Origin: Tenacibaculum sp. 190130A14a
GTDB lineage: Bacteria > Bacteroidota > Bacteroidia > Flavobacteriales > Flavobacteriaceae
Direction: 5' to 3'
Length of the DNA: 64,000 nt
Assembly: GCF_964048965.1 (NCBI RefSeq)
Contig: NZ_OZ040189.1
Span: forward strand, 806,001-870,000
Each line of letters opens with the position of its first letter. The stretch's first letter is position 1. The notes under the pieces are model-generated. The model saw only the letters and a list, made by a program, of their open reading frames with translations. It did no database searches and was not told the origin of the DNA. Below are positions 26,249 to 34,990 of this stretch, one piece after another. Position numbers and translations under genes: made by a program.

Positions 26249-27166
26249 TTATTGAGAGCAATTTCCATCTATTATATCTTGTCTAGTTGGATTGTATGCA
26301 TTGTAATCAATATATAAATCAAAATCTTCACCATTACCTGCTAAATTTTCTATTGCGCAAAGGTTTTTTAAGTTACGATTGTTTCTTATGAAACAAGTGT
26401 TTTTAACAGAACTTAAATTATTTAAACCGTTAAGGTTTTCTAAACTATTATTCTCACTAATATCTAGAAGATTACTAAGAGAATTGACAACTGATAATCC
26501 GTCAATGTTTTTTAAACTCTCATTTCGTATTATTGATATGCTACGAGCGCTAAATGAGTTTATATTTTTTAATCCATCAACATTAAGTAGTGATTTATTA
26601 TTTAATATCTCTAGTACACCTTTATAGTTTTCAAGATTGCTTAACCCATCGATATTAACCAAATTATCGTTTGAAACTATTAATGAAACCCAAAGACCAT
26701 CTTTTTCATTATCATCAACAATAGATTTTATATTTTTTAATTCATCAATGTGTGTAATTTTATCTGCATCCATTATCGATAAAAATTGAGTGGATCTGAT
26801 GTTGTTTAATCCTTCAAGTGAATTTAGATTAATAGTGCCTTGAATATTTAAGCCTCCATTAATTTGAGTCAAACTTTCTAATCCTTTTAAAGAAGTTATA
26901 TCACAATCTGACAATACACCAATAACTAAAGTACCATTAATAATTGTATAGCCCTTTTTTGCAAAAGTATTAAGTTCATGCTGATTTTTAAGATAAACAT
27001 TTCCATCATGTATAATATCTGTAGGTGCAGTTGGCTCCGTGCCATCACCTAAATCATCTTCACTGTTGCTTGTACAACTTATTAATACTAAAAAGGAGAA
27101 TACAAATGATAAATAACTAATAAAATTTGTTTGAGAAAATACTAAGGAGTTTTTTGTTTTTTTCAT
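26249..27166 (-). CDS. Lipoprotein with receptor-L-like leucine-rich repeats
   Basis: A surface or periplasmic lipoprotein of about 305 residues. I use the ATG at 27166, since the upstream in-frame codon is TTG. The signal ends LVLISC, with the lipidated Cys near residue 31. From about residue 70 it carries repeated units of 22-28 residues built around LxxLxGLxxLxxIxG (for example LKGLESLTQINGGL and NLEGLNNLSSVKN-like blocks), the pattern of receptor-L-domain / BspA-like repeats that form a parallel beta-helix ladder. A Cys pair lies near the C terminus (LCAIENL and DGNC). No T9SS C-terminal domain follows. A binding role is inferred. Confidence 0.75.
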   Translation of the reverse strand: MKKTKNSLVFSQTNFISYLSFVFSFLVLISCTSNSEDDLGDGTEPTAPTDIIHDGNVYLKNQHELNTFAKKGYTIINGTLVIGVLSDCDITSLKGLESLTQINGGLNIQGTINLNSLEGLNNIRSTQFLSIMDADKITHIDELKNIKSIVDDNEKDGLWVSLIVSNDNLVNIDGLSNLENYKGVLEILNNKSLLNVDGLKNINSFSARSISIIRNESLKNIDGLSVVNSLSNLLDISENNSLENLNGLNNLSSVKNTCFIRNNRNLKNLCAIENLAGNGEDFDLYIDYNAYNPTRQDIIDGNCSQ

Positions 27167-27264
27167 AATCAATGTTTGTTTTTTCAATGCTTTTTTTTGT
27201 TAAAAATAATTCCCCAAACTTACTAATAAATTTGAGGAATTGATATAAGTTTTTTTAAGATAAA

Positions 27265-28635
27265 TTATCCTTTTACACTTTCTGGGTTATAACCTAAATA
27301 AGGAACTTTTTTCTCTACAAAAGTAATTCCGTAGTCTTCTAATTCTTTTAAGATTGGCTCGTATACCTCTTTGGTAATAGGTAATTGCACTCCTGGAGTG
27401 GTAATTTCACCATTTAAAATTCTTACAGCTGCCATTGCTACAGGTAAACCAACGGTTTTTGCCATAGCAGTATAGGTTTGATCATCACCTTTAATAACCA
27501 TACTACTTTCTATCTGGCGCTTTTCCTCTTTGTACTGGTAACCAAATTTGTGATGCATTACAATCATGTCTTTATCATCAGCTTCTAATGTCCATTTCTC
27601 AGACAATATTTTCTGTAAAATCTGAGCAGGAGTAGCGTTCTTTAATTCCACTTTTTTAGTTGGGTCAAATAAATCTAACTCTAAGAACTTATCCCACATA
27701 ATATCATCCTGATCAATTTTTAAATACGAACGGAACTTTAATTCTACTGAATCAGATGGAGAATAGGCTAAGAAAAGATTGGTGAAATCGCGATAGCTCA
27801 TGTTTTCAGAATCCTCAATCGTATAAGTATCATCGGTCATTCCTAATTGAACAAAAGCATTCCATGCTCTAGAAAAACCAACTTTTCTAATCGTTCCACG
27901 ATACATGGTTGGAATATCATCTAAACCATAAACACTTGTATATGATAAAGAATCACGGTTTGCATATGCTTCAAACTTTCCATGACCTTCAATATCTAAA
28001 AACTCAGTTCTTCTAAATAATTTATGATATGGAATGTATTTGTATGTGTTTTCTTGTCTAAACATGGCAGCACCACCTTGTCCTGCTAAAACCACATTTC
28101 TTGGATTCCAAGTAAACTTATAGTTCCATAAATTGGTATCACTTTCTGGAGCTACTAAACCACCACAAAAAGATTCGAATAATAACATTTTAGCACCATG
28201 ATCATGAATTCTATCAATAATTTGCATAGCACTCATATGATCAATACCTGGGTCTAAACCAATCTCGTTCATGAATACCAATCCTTTTTCTTTTGCAGCT
28301 TCATCTAAAGCTTGCATCTCCTTAGAAATATAAGAGGCAGTTACCATGTGTTTACCATAGGTAACACAATCTTTAGCAACTTCAATATGAAAACGAGCTG
28401 GTAACATCGATATCACGATATCTGCGTTTTGGATAGCTTCAACACGCTGCTCTTCATTAAAAACATCTAATTGAACAGCAGTTGCGTTTGGGTGATTGTT
28501 AATTTTTGCTTGTGCGTTTTCAACAGAAACATCACCAATAGTTATATGTAAGTTTTCGTTTGATGACTTATCTAGTAAGTATTTTATTAGAGAAGAGCTC
28601 GATCTACCTGCACCTATAATTAATATTTTTCTCAT
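27265..28635 (-). CDS. Saccharopine dehydrogenase-family protein
   Basis: An NAD(P)-dependent enzyme of the saccharopine dehydrogenase/reductase (LYS9-like) family, 456 residues. The Rossmann start ILIIGAGRSSSSLIKYLL is at residues 4-21. The conserved catalytic-domain segment MNEIGLDPGIDHMSAM is near residue 122, with SFCGGLVAPESDTN downstream. The C-terminal half is the substrate domain. In lysine catabolism the family splits or makes saccharopine. No lysine-ketoglutarate reductase partner is adjacent, so the physiological substrate remains open. It is divergent from DUF423. Confidence 0.88.
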   Translation of the reverse strand: MRKILIIGAGRSSSSLIKYLLDKSSNENLHITIGDVSVENAQAKINNHPNATAVQLDVFNEEQRVEAIQNADIVISMLPARFHIEVAKDCVTYGKHMVTASYISKEMQALDEAAKEKGLVFMNEIGLDPGIDHMSAMQIIDRIHDHGAKMLLFESFCGGLVAPESDTNLWNYKFTWNPRNVVLAGQGGAAMFRQENTYKYIPYHKLFRRTEFLDIEGHGKFEAYANRDSLSYTSVYGLDDIPTMYRGTIRKVGFSRAWNAFVQLGMTDDTYTIEDSENMSYRDFTNLFLAYSPSDSVELKFRSYLKIDQDDIMWDKFLELDLFDPTKKVELKNATPAQILQKILSEKWTLEADDKDMIVMHHKFGYQYKEEKRQIESSMVIKGDDQTYTAMAKTVGLPVAMAAVRILNGEITTPGVQLPITKEVYEPILKELEDYGITFVEKKVPYLGYNPESVKG

Positions 28636-28714
28636 TTATAATGTACTTTTGTTATCTAATGTTTGAGGCGACAATATCGCTAAAAAAGTTTAAAATTAAA
28701 CAAAAATAGATAAA

Positions 28715-29098
28715 ATGTATAAAAATTTAACAATCGCATCCATCTTAGGAGTAATCGCAATAACTCTAGGAGCCTTTGGAGCACATGCATTAAAATCAAA
28801 ATTGAGCCCAGAAGCTATGCAAAGTTTTGAAACGGCTGTGAGATACCAGTTTTTTCATGTGTTACTTTTACTTTTTGTAAACATGTTTGCAGGTTTTTCA
28901 GAAAAACAAAAAAGAACCATAAGTACATTTTTGATAGGGGGTATTCTATTGTTTTCAGGTTCTATTTATGCTATTTACCTTGGAGGAGTGCCTGCCAAAA
29001 GTATTTGGTTTATAACGCCTTTAGGAGGAGTTTTGTTAATTGTAGGGTGGATTTTACTATGTTTACGTTTCGTCGAAAAAGTTATCAAAAAAGAATAG
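28715..29098 (+). CDS. DUF423 membrane protein
   Basis: A 127-residue inner-membrane protein with four transmembrane helices (about 4-24, 43-63, 71-89, 95-118). GAFGAHALK near residue 21 and RYQFFHVLLLL near 44 are the signatures of the YgdD/DUF423 family, which is broadly conserved without a firm function. It lies 84 bases upstream of pckA on the same strand but a separate promoter box precedes pckA. Confidence 0.9.
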   Translation: MYKNLTIASILGVIAITLGAFGAHALKSKLSPEAMQSFETAVRYQFFHVLLLLFVNMFAGFSEKQKRTISTFLIGGILLFSGSIYAIYLGGVPAKSIWFITPLGGVLLIVGWILLCLRFVEKVIKKE

Positions 29099-29143
29099 TT
29101 AATAAAATTTTTCTATGATTAATGAGTTTAGACAAAAAGAACT

Positions 29144-29151
29144 ATTTTTGT
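29144..29151 (+). promoter_or_regulatory. Promoter box for pckA
   Basis: TATTTTTG fits TAnnTTTG exactly, 31 bases before the pckA ATG. No convincing TTG is found at the expected -33 spacing. Confidence 0.4.
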
Positions 29152-29182
29152 CGAAAATAAAACACAACTAAAATATTTTAAG

Positions 29183-30793
29183 ATGACAAATCTTGATGCG
29201 AAAACGATTTCGATAGACAATCTTGGTATAACAGATGCTACCGTGCGTTATCAATTGACTTCAGACGAGTTACATGATATTACAATTGAAAAAGGACAAG
29301 GAGAAGAATCTAGTTTTGGAGCAATAGCTGTTAAAACTGGAGAGTTCACAGGACGTTCTCCAATGGACCGTTTCATCGTTAAAGATGATATCACGAAGGA
29401 TGAAATATGGTGGGGAGATATCAACATTCCATTTGATTCAGACAAATTTGACAAATTATACGATAAAGTAACTGCTTATCTTTCTGGTAAGGAGATTTTT
29501 GTACGTGATAGTTATGCATGTGCAGACGAAGACTATAAATTAAACATTAGAGTAGTAAACGAATATCCATGGAGTAACATGTTTGCTTATAACATGTTCT
29601 TACGTCCAACTGCAGAAGAATTGAAAGGTTTTTCTCCAGAATGGACCGTAGTAAATGCTCCAGGTTTTATGGCTGATCCAGCAGTTGATGGAACACGCCA
29701 ACACAACTTTGCTATCTTAAACTTTAGTAAAAAAGTAGCTTTAATTGGTGGTACAGGATATACAGGAGAAATTAAAAAAGGAATTTTCTCTGCGTTAAAC
29801 TTTATCTTACCAGTATTCAAAAATACCTTACCAATGCACTGTTCTGCAAACGTTGGTAAAGAAGGAGATACAGCTATTTTCTTCGGGTTATCAGGAACAG
29901 GAAAAACTACGTTATCTACAGATCCAAATCGTAGTTTAATTGGAGATGACGAGCATGGTTGGACTTCTGAGAATTCAGTATTCAACTTCGAAGGAGGTTG
30001 TTATGCGAAAGTAATTGACTTATCTCAAGAAAAAGAGCCAGAAATTTATGGTGCGATCAAGAGAGGAGCAATTTTAGAGAATATTGTAATGGATGGAGAA
30101 AAGAACGTAGATTTCAACGATACATCTATTACTCAAAATACACGTGTAAGTTATCCTATTTACCATATTGAGAATATTCAAACGCCATCTATAGGAAAGA
30201 ATCCAAAGAATATTTTCTTCTTAACAGCAGATGCATTTGGAGTATTGCCTCCGATCTCAAGATTAACACCTGGGCAAGCAGCATATCACTTTATTTCAGG
30301 TTATACTGCAAAAGTAGCAGGTACTGAGGCAGGAGTTACTGAGCCACAACCAAGTTTCTCAGCTTGTTTTGGAGCACCATTTATGCCGTTACACCCAACT
30401 CGTTATGCAGAAATGTTAAGTGAGAAAATGAAAGAAACTGGTGTAAATGTATGGTTAGTAAACACAGGATGGTTTGCAGGACCTTATGGAGTAGGAGATA
30501 GAATGAAATTAAAGTACACGCGTGCTATGATTAATGCAGCGTTAACTGGAGGGTTACCTCAAGAGATTACTCATGAGAACTATCACATTCACTCTGTATT
30601 TGGTTTAGCACAACCAAGACAATGTCCTGGAATACCTTCAGAATTATTAAGCCAACGTCAAGCTTGGAATAATGACGAAGAGTATTATAAAACAGCACAT
30701 AAGTTAGCGGATTCATTTAGAGAGAACTTCAAGAAGTTTGAAGAATATGCAAACGAAGAGATTTTAGCAGGAGGACCACCAAGCGCTAAATAA
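29183..30793 (+). CDS. pckA: Phosphoenolpyruvate carboxykinase (ATP)
   Basis: The gluconeogenic enzyme converting oxaloacetate and ATP to PEP, CO2 and ADP. The kinase P-loop GLSGTGKTTLS begins at residue 235, followed by LIGDDEHGW (metal-binding Asp). FTGRSPMDRFIVKD is the conserved front block, and the closing loop MPLHPTRYAEML is at about 395. The 536 residues match the ATP-dependent type. In flavobacteria it also replenishes PEP/OAA balance during growth on amino acids or peptides. A strong terminator follows, and the gene appears monocistronic. Confidence 0.97.
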   Translation: MTNLDAKTISIDNLGITDATVRYQLTSDELHDITIEKGQGEESSFGAIAVKTGEFTGRSPMDRFIVKDDITKDEIWWGDINIPFDSDKFDKLYDKVTAYLSGKEIFVRDSYACADEDYKLNIRVVNEYPWSNMFAYNMFLRPTAEELKGFSPEWTVVNAPGFMADPAVDGTRQHNFAILNFSKKVALIGGTGYTGEIKKGIFSALNFILPVFKNTLPMHCSANVGKEGDTAIFFGLSGTGKTTLSTDPNRSLIGDDEHGWTSENSVFNFEGGCYAKVIDLSQEKEPEIYGAIKRGAILENIVMDGEKNVDFNDTSITQNTRVSYPIYHIENIQTPSIGKNPKNIFFLTADAFGVLPPISRLTPGQAAYHFISGYTAKVAGTEAGVTEPQPSFSACFGAPFMPLHPTRYAEMLSEKMKETGVNVWLVNTGWFAGPYGVGDRMKLKYTRAMINAALTGGLPQEITHENYHIHSVFGLAQPRQCPGIPSELLSQRQAWNNDEEYYKTAHKLADSFRENFKKFEEYANEEILAGGPPSAK

Positions 30794-30804
30794 GAGATAA
30801 AACT

Positions 30805-30828
30805 AAAAGCATCCAATTGGATGCTTTT
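30805..30828 (+). terminator. Terminator after pckA
   Basis: A 24-base perfect palindrome (AAAAGCATCCAA and its complement, 30805-30816 / 30817-30828) is followed by T residues, 11 bases after the stop. Confidence 0.85.
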
Positions 30829-30875
30829 TTTATGCAGAAATACTACCTATTTTAGCAGTCTTAATTTTGAATCAT

Positions 30876-32498
30876 ATGAAAGTACAAGGAAATATAGTTG
30901 ATATAGAAAACAAACGAATTTTTAAAGGAGAAGTTGAAATAGCCAATGGAAAGATAGTGGCTGTTAGAGAAGCAGATCATTCTATAGAGAATTATATATT
31001 ACCTGGTTTTGTAGATGCACATATTCACATAGAAAGCTCTATGCTAGTACCTTCAGAATTTGCCAAAATAGCAGTAACACACGGTACAGTAGCTACAGTT
31101 TCAGATCCGCATGAAATTGCCAATGTATTAGGAGTAAAAGGAGTTGACTTTATGATAGAAAACGGAAAGAAAGTTCCGTTAAAATTTAACTTTGGAGCAC
31201 CTTCTTGTGTACCAGCAACTTCTTTTGAAAGTGCGGGAGCGGTAATTGATTCTGATGATATCAAGAAGATGATGGAGAATCCGGATATTAAATATTTGGC
31301 AGAGATGATGAATTATCCGGGAGTTATTTATCAAGATGAAGAAGTATTAAAAAAGATAGCTTGGGCTAAACATTACAACAAACCTGTTGATGGTCATGCA
31401 CCAGGAGTTAGAGGAGAAGATTTAGACAAATATATTGCTGCAGGTATTTATACCGATCACGAATGTTTTACCTATGCAGAAGCCTTAGAAAAGTTACAAA
31501 AAGGAATGAAGGTAATTGTTCGTGAAGGAAGTGCTGCTAAAAACTTTGAAGCATTGATAGATTTACTTCCTGAGCACTATGAAAATATGATGTTCTGTTC
31601 AGATGATAAGCATCCAGATGATTTGTTAGTTGGACATTTAAACGAACTTTGTGAAAGAGCAGTAGCCAAAGGAATGGATGTATTCAAAGTATTGCAGGCG
31701 GCTTGTATAAATCCTGTTAAACATTATAATTTAGATGTAGGATTATTAAAAGAAGGAGATGAGGCCGATTTTATTGTAGTAGAAGACTTAGAAAAATTCA
31801 ACGTAATCAAAACCTATATTGATGGAGAGTTGGTTGCTGAGAATGGAAAATCGTTTGTTAAGCATGTAGATTTTGAAGTATTGAATAATTTTGATACCGA
31901 TAAAAAGGAGGTAAACGAGTTTGAATTTTATTCTGCATCAGAGAAAATCAGAGTAATTGAAGCTTTAGATGGAGAGTTGGTAACCAATGAAATTGAAGTA
32001 GATTCTTTAATTAAAGATGGAAACCTAGTTTCTAATACTGAAAATGATGTGTTAAAAATGACGGTGGTAAATCGTTACAAAAATGCAGAGCCTTCTATAG
32101 CATTTATAAAAAACTTCGGATTAAAAGAAGGGGCTATTGCAAGTTCTGTAGGACATGATTCTCATAATATCATTGCTGTTGGAGTTTCAGACGAAGCCAT
32201 TTGTAAAGCAGTAAACTTGTTAATTGAAAACAAAGGTGGAATTTGTGCCGTATCGAATACAGAAGAAAAAGTGGTTGCTTTACCTGTAGCAGGAATTATG
32301 AGTGATAAACCAGCAGAAGAAATAGGAAAGGCATATGCAGCATTGGATGCGATGGCGAAAGCTATGGGAAGTTCTTTAAGAGCGCCTTATATGACCTTGT
32401 CTTTTATGGCACTATTGGTAATACCAGCATTAAAGTTATCAGACAAAGGATTATTTAACGGAAGTACATTTCAGTTTACTTCTGTTGAAGTAAAATAA
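30876..32498 (+). CDS. ade: Adenine deaminase
   Basis: A purine-salvage metal-dependent amidohydrolase converting adenine to hypoxanthine. The metal site HIHIES is seen in [14 protein letters not shown], with further ligands in HAPG ([10 protein letters not shown]) and [10 protein letters not shown]. The C-terminal domain, with [13 protein letters not shown], is characteristic of bacterial Ade rather than eukaryote-like adenosine deaminases. I start at the ATG at 30876; an upstream in-frame TTG adds three residues only. Length is 540 residues. The gene is convergent with the unusual cluster at 32.6-39 kb, separated from it by a hairpin. Confidence 0.95.
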   Translation: MKVQGNIVDIENKRIFKGEVEIANGKIVAVREADHSIENYILPGFVDAHIHIESSMLVPSEFAKIAVTHGTVATVSDPHEIANVLGVKGVDFMIENGKKVPLKFNFGAPSCVPATSFESAGAVIDSDDIKKMMENPDIKYLAEMMNYPGVIYQDEEVLKKIAWAKHYNKPVDGHAPGVRGEDLDKYIAAGIYTDHECFTYAEALEKLQKGMKVIVREGSAAKNFEALIDLLPEHYENMMFCSDDKHPDDLLVGHLNELCERAVAKGMDVFKVLQAACINPVKHYNLDVGLLKEGDEADFIVVEDLEKFNVIKTYIDGELVAENGKSFVKHVDFEVLNNFDTDKKEVNEFEFYSASEKIRVIEALDGELVTNEIEVDSLIKDGNLVSNTENDVLKMTVVNRYKNAEPSIAFIKNFGLKEGAIASSVGHDSHNIIAVGVSDEAICKAVNLLIENKGGICAVSNTEEKVVALPVAGIMSDKPAEEIGKAYAALDAMAKAMGSSLRAPYMTLSFMALLVIPALKLSDKGLFNGSTFQFTSVEVK

Positions 32499-32516
32499 TG
32501 GTTTTAATATATGAAA

Positions 32517-32546
32517 TATGCGCTTCTTAACTAAAAGAAGCGCATA
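32517..32546. terminator. Hairpin between ade and the AidA/PixA cluster
   Basis: Twelve-base perfect arms (TATGCGCTTCTT at 32517-32528 and its complement at 32535-32546) enclose a 6-base loop. There is no T-run, so it may be a stability hairpin rather than a strong intrinsic terminator. It lies between convergent stops at 32498 and 32582. Confidence 0.6.
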
Positions 32547-32581
32547 CTATATAAACTCATATTCACTTAGAATATAGTAAC

Positions 32582-32758
32582 CTATTTAATATTTGGGTTA
32601 GGTCCTAACCAAACTTTTTGAGGATAATTAGGATTCACACCTACATTTCCTTTAAAACCTTGGTTTCTTAAAAATTCAACAAATTCTTCTGTTGTTTTTG
32701 GCTCCGATACGATTACTTCATAATCAACAGAGACTTCTTTTTTGTCTAAAGTTTTCAT
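32582..32758 (-). CDS. Small unrecognised protein, 58 aa, last gene of the AidA/PixA cluster
   Basis: A 58-codon ORF, too short for most ORF callers. It has a charged beta/alpha front (EVSVDYEVIVSEPKTTEEFVEFL, split by position about residue 20) and a Gly/Pro/Asn-rich end (GVNPNYPQKVWLGPNPN). No signal peptide or membrane helix is visible. It is 30 bases after the preceding cluster gene on the same strand and ends the series before a hairpin, so I infer co-transcription. The short linear tail could be a peptide or assembly element, but I do not recognise it. Confidence 0.6.
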   Translation of the reverse strand: MKTLDKKEVSVDYEVIVSEPKTTEEFVEFLRNQGFKGNVGVNPNYPQKVWLGPNPNIK

Positions 32759-32788
32759 AAGATTAGTTTTATTTAGGTTTATAAATAG

Positions 32789-33097
32789 TTACCATTTAAC
32801 AACAGTTTCTTTGTTTTTATAAACAACTTGACCATACTCGGTAATTTCAAATGTACATTCTATTGAAGAATTGAAGTAGTTGGTAGTAAGCTCTCCACTA
32901 TATTCTTGTATCCCTGTATTTTTCCATAAAGTTTGTTGAGGATTTTCAGGGTTCATTGTTCCATTTCCTAATTCTAATCCATCAAAATTTGATGAAGTAG
33001 TAATGATATTCGTTGTGGTGTCGATACTGTATGAGATTTCAAGACCTCCCATTCTTTTGACACCTTTAATTGGTGATGTTGCTGTATTGTTTGACAT
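32789..33097 (-). CDS. Small beta-rich unrecognised protein, 102 aa
   Basis: I do not recognise this protein. It lacks a signal peptide and transmembrane segments. The sequence is rich in Thr, Asn, Ser and Gly and alternates in a way that predicts beta-strands (GLEISYSIDT, SSIECTFEITEY, GQVVYKNKETVV). The composition resembles that of the neighbouring GH64-like and DUF1842-like proteins. It lies 44 bases after the GH64-like gene on the same strand. Part of the same operon by spacing; role unknown. Confidence 0.7.
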   Translation of the reverse strand: MSNNTATSPIKGVKRMGGLEISYSIDTTTNIITTSSNFDGLELGNGTMNPENPQQTLWKNTGIQEYSGELTTNYFNSSIECTFEITEYGQVVYKNKETVVKW

Positions 33098-33141
33098 TTT
33101 GAATCTGTTTTAGTTATTATTGAATTGTTTTTTGGTAAGTA

Positions 33142-34467
33142 TTATGCTAAAGTAGCTACATCAAAAAATGATACTTCCAGTGTATTTACTTTTGCAGGAT
33201 CTAAAGAAATCTGCACCGCAGAGAAACGATCTGAATACGCAAAGTTGTATGCTTGCGATAATGTTTGTAAAGTAGCTGCGTACTCATTATAGTAGGCATC
33301 GTTACTCTGTAAATTTCCAAATAGTTCTGTGTTTGGTATTTTGCTAAACCAATCACTACTTTTCATAGCTCCAGCTTCTGTACCACTGATAGAAGTTGTA
33401 GAACCAATTGCTCCAATATTGAATCCAGCTAATAAATCACCAGTAATCCATCCGTATACATCATTTGCTGGACTTTGTTTAGCAGCTCCGTTTAAAGAGA
33501 ACATAGCATTGGCACCATAGATTCCATCAGGATTAATTAAATCACCTTTTTTATATACTATAGTTACAGTACTTCCTCCAACAGTTCCACTTAAGGTAAT
33601 ATCTAAACTATCATCAATAGAAGCTGTTAAGTTGTAATCTTGAGCACTTTGTGGACCTGATGTTGGTACGTTAGGTCCTACACCATTAAAATGTCCTGCA
33701 ATAGTTGCAATGGTACCCTTTCCTAAACCGTTAATACTAACTGCTCCTGCTTTAGGAGATGTTCCGAAATTATCGTTTAAATACGTTAAATACGACTCAA
33801 ATAAATGGTATGGTGTAATAGGTACTCCGCCAATTGGAGGGTATGAAGATGGACCAATAATTCTTGCAAATCCAGATCCTGGTTGGTTTGAATGTTGTGT
33901 GAAATCTCCAGGAACTAAAGCAGGTTTTGCATTGGCTAATCCAGACTTTGGAGTCTGTGTTAACCCATTTAGAGCGTTGTAAACTTGGCTTGAAGTAACG
34001 CCAGGTTCTAAACCATAATCTGTTTGTACAGGAATTAAACCATCTAATGAAGTTTCTAACTTCATAGGAATACTCCAATAATCGATACTTGTTAAATCAG
34101 CCACATCAGTAGCAGCTCCATTAAACGTAAGTTCCATTTTGTCGTATCTTAAAAAGAAGTTTGGATCGGTAATGTTTTGCGCAGGTTCGTAGTAGGCATT
34201 TTGTACCTTCCAAGCTTGTCCGTAACAAACATAAATTCTTCCACTAAAGTTCGTTACTTGAACTCCTTCTTTTAATTCTTCATAAGAATACCAGTTTCCA
34301 GTACCAGCTTCAGTGTTTAATGGTTTAATATCAACTTCAAGAGGTTCAAATTCTCCAGCTTTATAACTGATGTTAAACGCATCGTCTGTACTTCCAGAAA
34401 CAAAACCGATGTAAATGTTTTCTTCGGTTACTTCCCCTTTGTTAAATTTTATAGTTAAAACGCTCAT
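33142..34467 (-). CDS. GH64/thaumatin-like protein without a signal peptide
   Basis: A 441-residue protein that I match, by eye, to the GH64 beta-1,3-glucanase / thaumatin-like fold. RIYVCYGQAW (77-86), then FFLRYDKMELTFNG (104-117) and SIDYWSIPMKLE (127-138) follow the family order, and Glu112 and Asp129 sit where the two catalytic acids are in Streptomyces GH64 enzymes. FARIIGPSSYPP and a C-terminal YAATLQTLSQAYNFAYSDRF block also fit. Unlike secreted glucanases it starts MSVLTIKFNK with no signal peptide and ends without a T9SS domain, so it stays in the cytoplasm or leaves by another route. It sits between a DUF1842-like gene and small unknown genes. Glucanase activity is not established. 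Confidence 0.65.
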   Translation of the reverse strand: MSVLTIKFNKGEVTEENIYIGFVSGSTDDAFNISYKAGEFEPLEVDIKPLNTEAGTGNWYSYEELKEGVQVTNFSGRIYVCYGQAWKVQNAYYEPAQNITDPNFFLRYDKMELTFNGAATDVADLTSIDYWSIPMKLETSLDGLIPVQTDYGLEPGVTSSQVYNALNGLTQTPKSGLANAKPALVPGDFTQHSNQPGSGFARIIGPSSYPPIGGVPITPYHLFESYLTYLNDNFGTSPKAGAVSINGLGKGTIATIAGHFNGVGPNVPTSGPQSAQDYNLTASIDDSLDITLSGTVGGSTVTIVYKKGDLINPDGIYGANAMFSLNGAAKQSPANDVYGWITGDLLAGFNIGAIGSTTSISGTEAGAMKSSDWFSKIPNTELFGNLQSNDAYYNEYAATLQTLSQAYNFAYSDRFSAVQISLDPAKVNTLEVSFFDVATLA

Positions 34468-34478
34468 AGTATGTAGTA

Positions 34479-34489
34479 GTTTGGTTAGT
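34479..34489 (-). promoter_or_regulatory. Repeated leader motif before the GH64-like gene
   Basis: Read leftward, ACTAACCAAAC occurs here, 11 bases before the start codon at 34467. The identical 11-mer precedes the DUF1842-like gene (34969-34979), and a near copy (ACTAACCAAC, 35651-35660) lies in the AidA/PixA leader. It could be an mRNA leader element, such as an initiation enhancer in a genus without Shine-Dalgarno sites. Confidence 0.4.
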
Positions 34490-34505
34490 TAAGTTAGTTG
34501 AGAGA

Positions 34506-34539
34506 AATAAGCTCTTTGAAATAAAGCAAAGAGCTTATT
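34506..34539 (-). other. Intercistronic hairpin between the DUF1842-like and GH64-like genes
   Basis: Thirteen-base perfect arms (34506-34518 and 34527-34539) surround an 8-base loop. The leftward transcript has only a short U stretch after it, so partial termination or mRNA stabilisation is more likely than full termination. Confidence 0.6.
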
Positions 34540-34552
34540 GAATTAGTTGAGT

Positions 34553-34951
34553 TTATAGGTTAAAAGTATCTCCGTTTATAGGAAGGTTTTCATAGTTTTT
34601 ACCTCTAAAAGTGATTCCACCTGAACCTTTCCAATCTGAATTTAAAGCCATATGAGCTTCAAAAGGAAGTACTATTCCGCTAAATTTGTTCTGTGGAGGA
34701 AAGTTTCCTCTAATACTGATCAACCTAACAACATCATTAAGTCCAGAAGCATGAGTAACTCCTGTTACTTGACCTGAGTAAACTTCCTCATCTCCATTGC
34801 TTATAGTTAGTTTTACTGTTCCATCAACCGTATTTTCTTCTGGATGAATTAAAAGAGAGAACCTTAATAATGGTGATAAAGGATTAGCAACTTTTCCCAT
34901 AGTTCCTTTGAAATAAACTGTTTGTGCTGTTTTGTTTGCTGTTGTAGCCAT
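34553..34951 (-). CDS. DUF1842-like protein
   Basis: A 132-residue soluble protein with no signal peptide. Its beta-strand layout matches what I know of DUF1842: TVYFKGTMGKV, LLRFSLLIHPEENTVDGTVKLT near residues 28-49, and a closing FEAHMALNSDWKGSGG plus FRGKNYENLPI. The family has no assigned function; I recall it near AidA/PixA-type genes in Burkholderia and relatives. Here it is directly downstream of the AidA/PixA gene (39 bases). The ATG at 34951 is clear. Family assignment is by recognition only, not by a search. Confidence 0.6.
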   Translation of the reverse strand: MATTANKTAQTVYFKGTMGKVANPLSPLLRFSLLIHPEENTVDGTVKLTISNGDEEVYSGQVTGVTHASGLNDVVRLISIRGNFPPQNKFSGIVLPFEAHMALNSDWKGSGGITFRGKNYENLPINGDTFNL

Positions 34952-34968
34952 AATAAATTTGTTTTAAA

Positions 34969-34979
34969 GTTTGGTTAGT
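34969..34979 (-). promoter_or_regulatory. Repeated leader motif before the DUF1842-like gene
   Basis: An exact second copy of the 11-mer ACTAACCAAAC (leftward), 17 bases before the start codon at 34951; see the copy at 34479-34489. Confidence 0.4.
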
Positions 34980-34990
34980 ATTTTGTTGTT

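Noticed and set aside
29587..29985. A 132-codon open frame opposite pckA
   Set aside because: It is a shadow of a highly conserved gene; the composition is that of reversed pckA codons.
33797..34078. A 93-codon open frame within the GH64-like gene
   Set aside because: Same strand, different frame; Trp- and Cys-rich low-probability composition and full overlap with a better gene.
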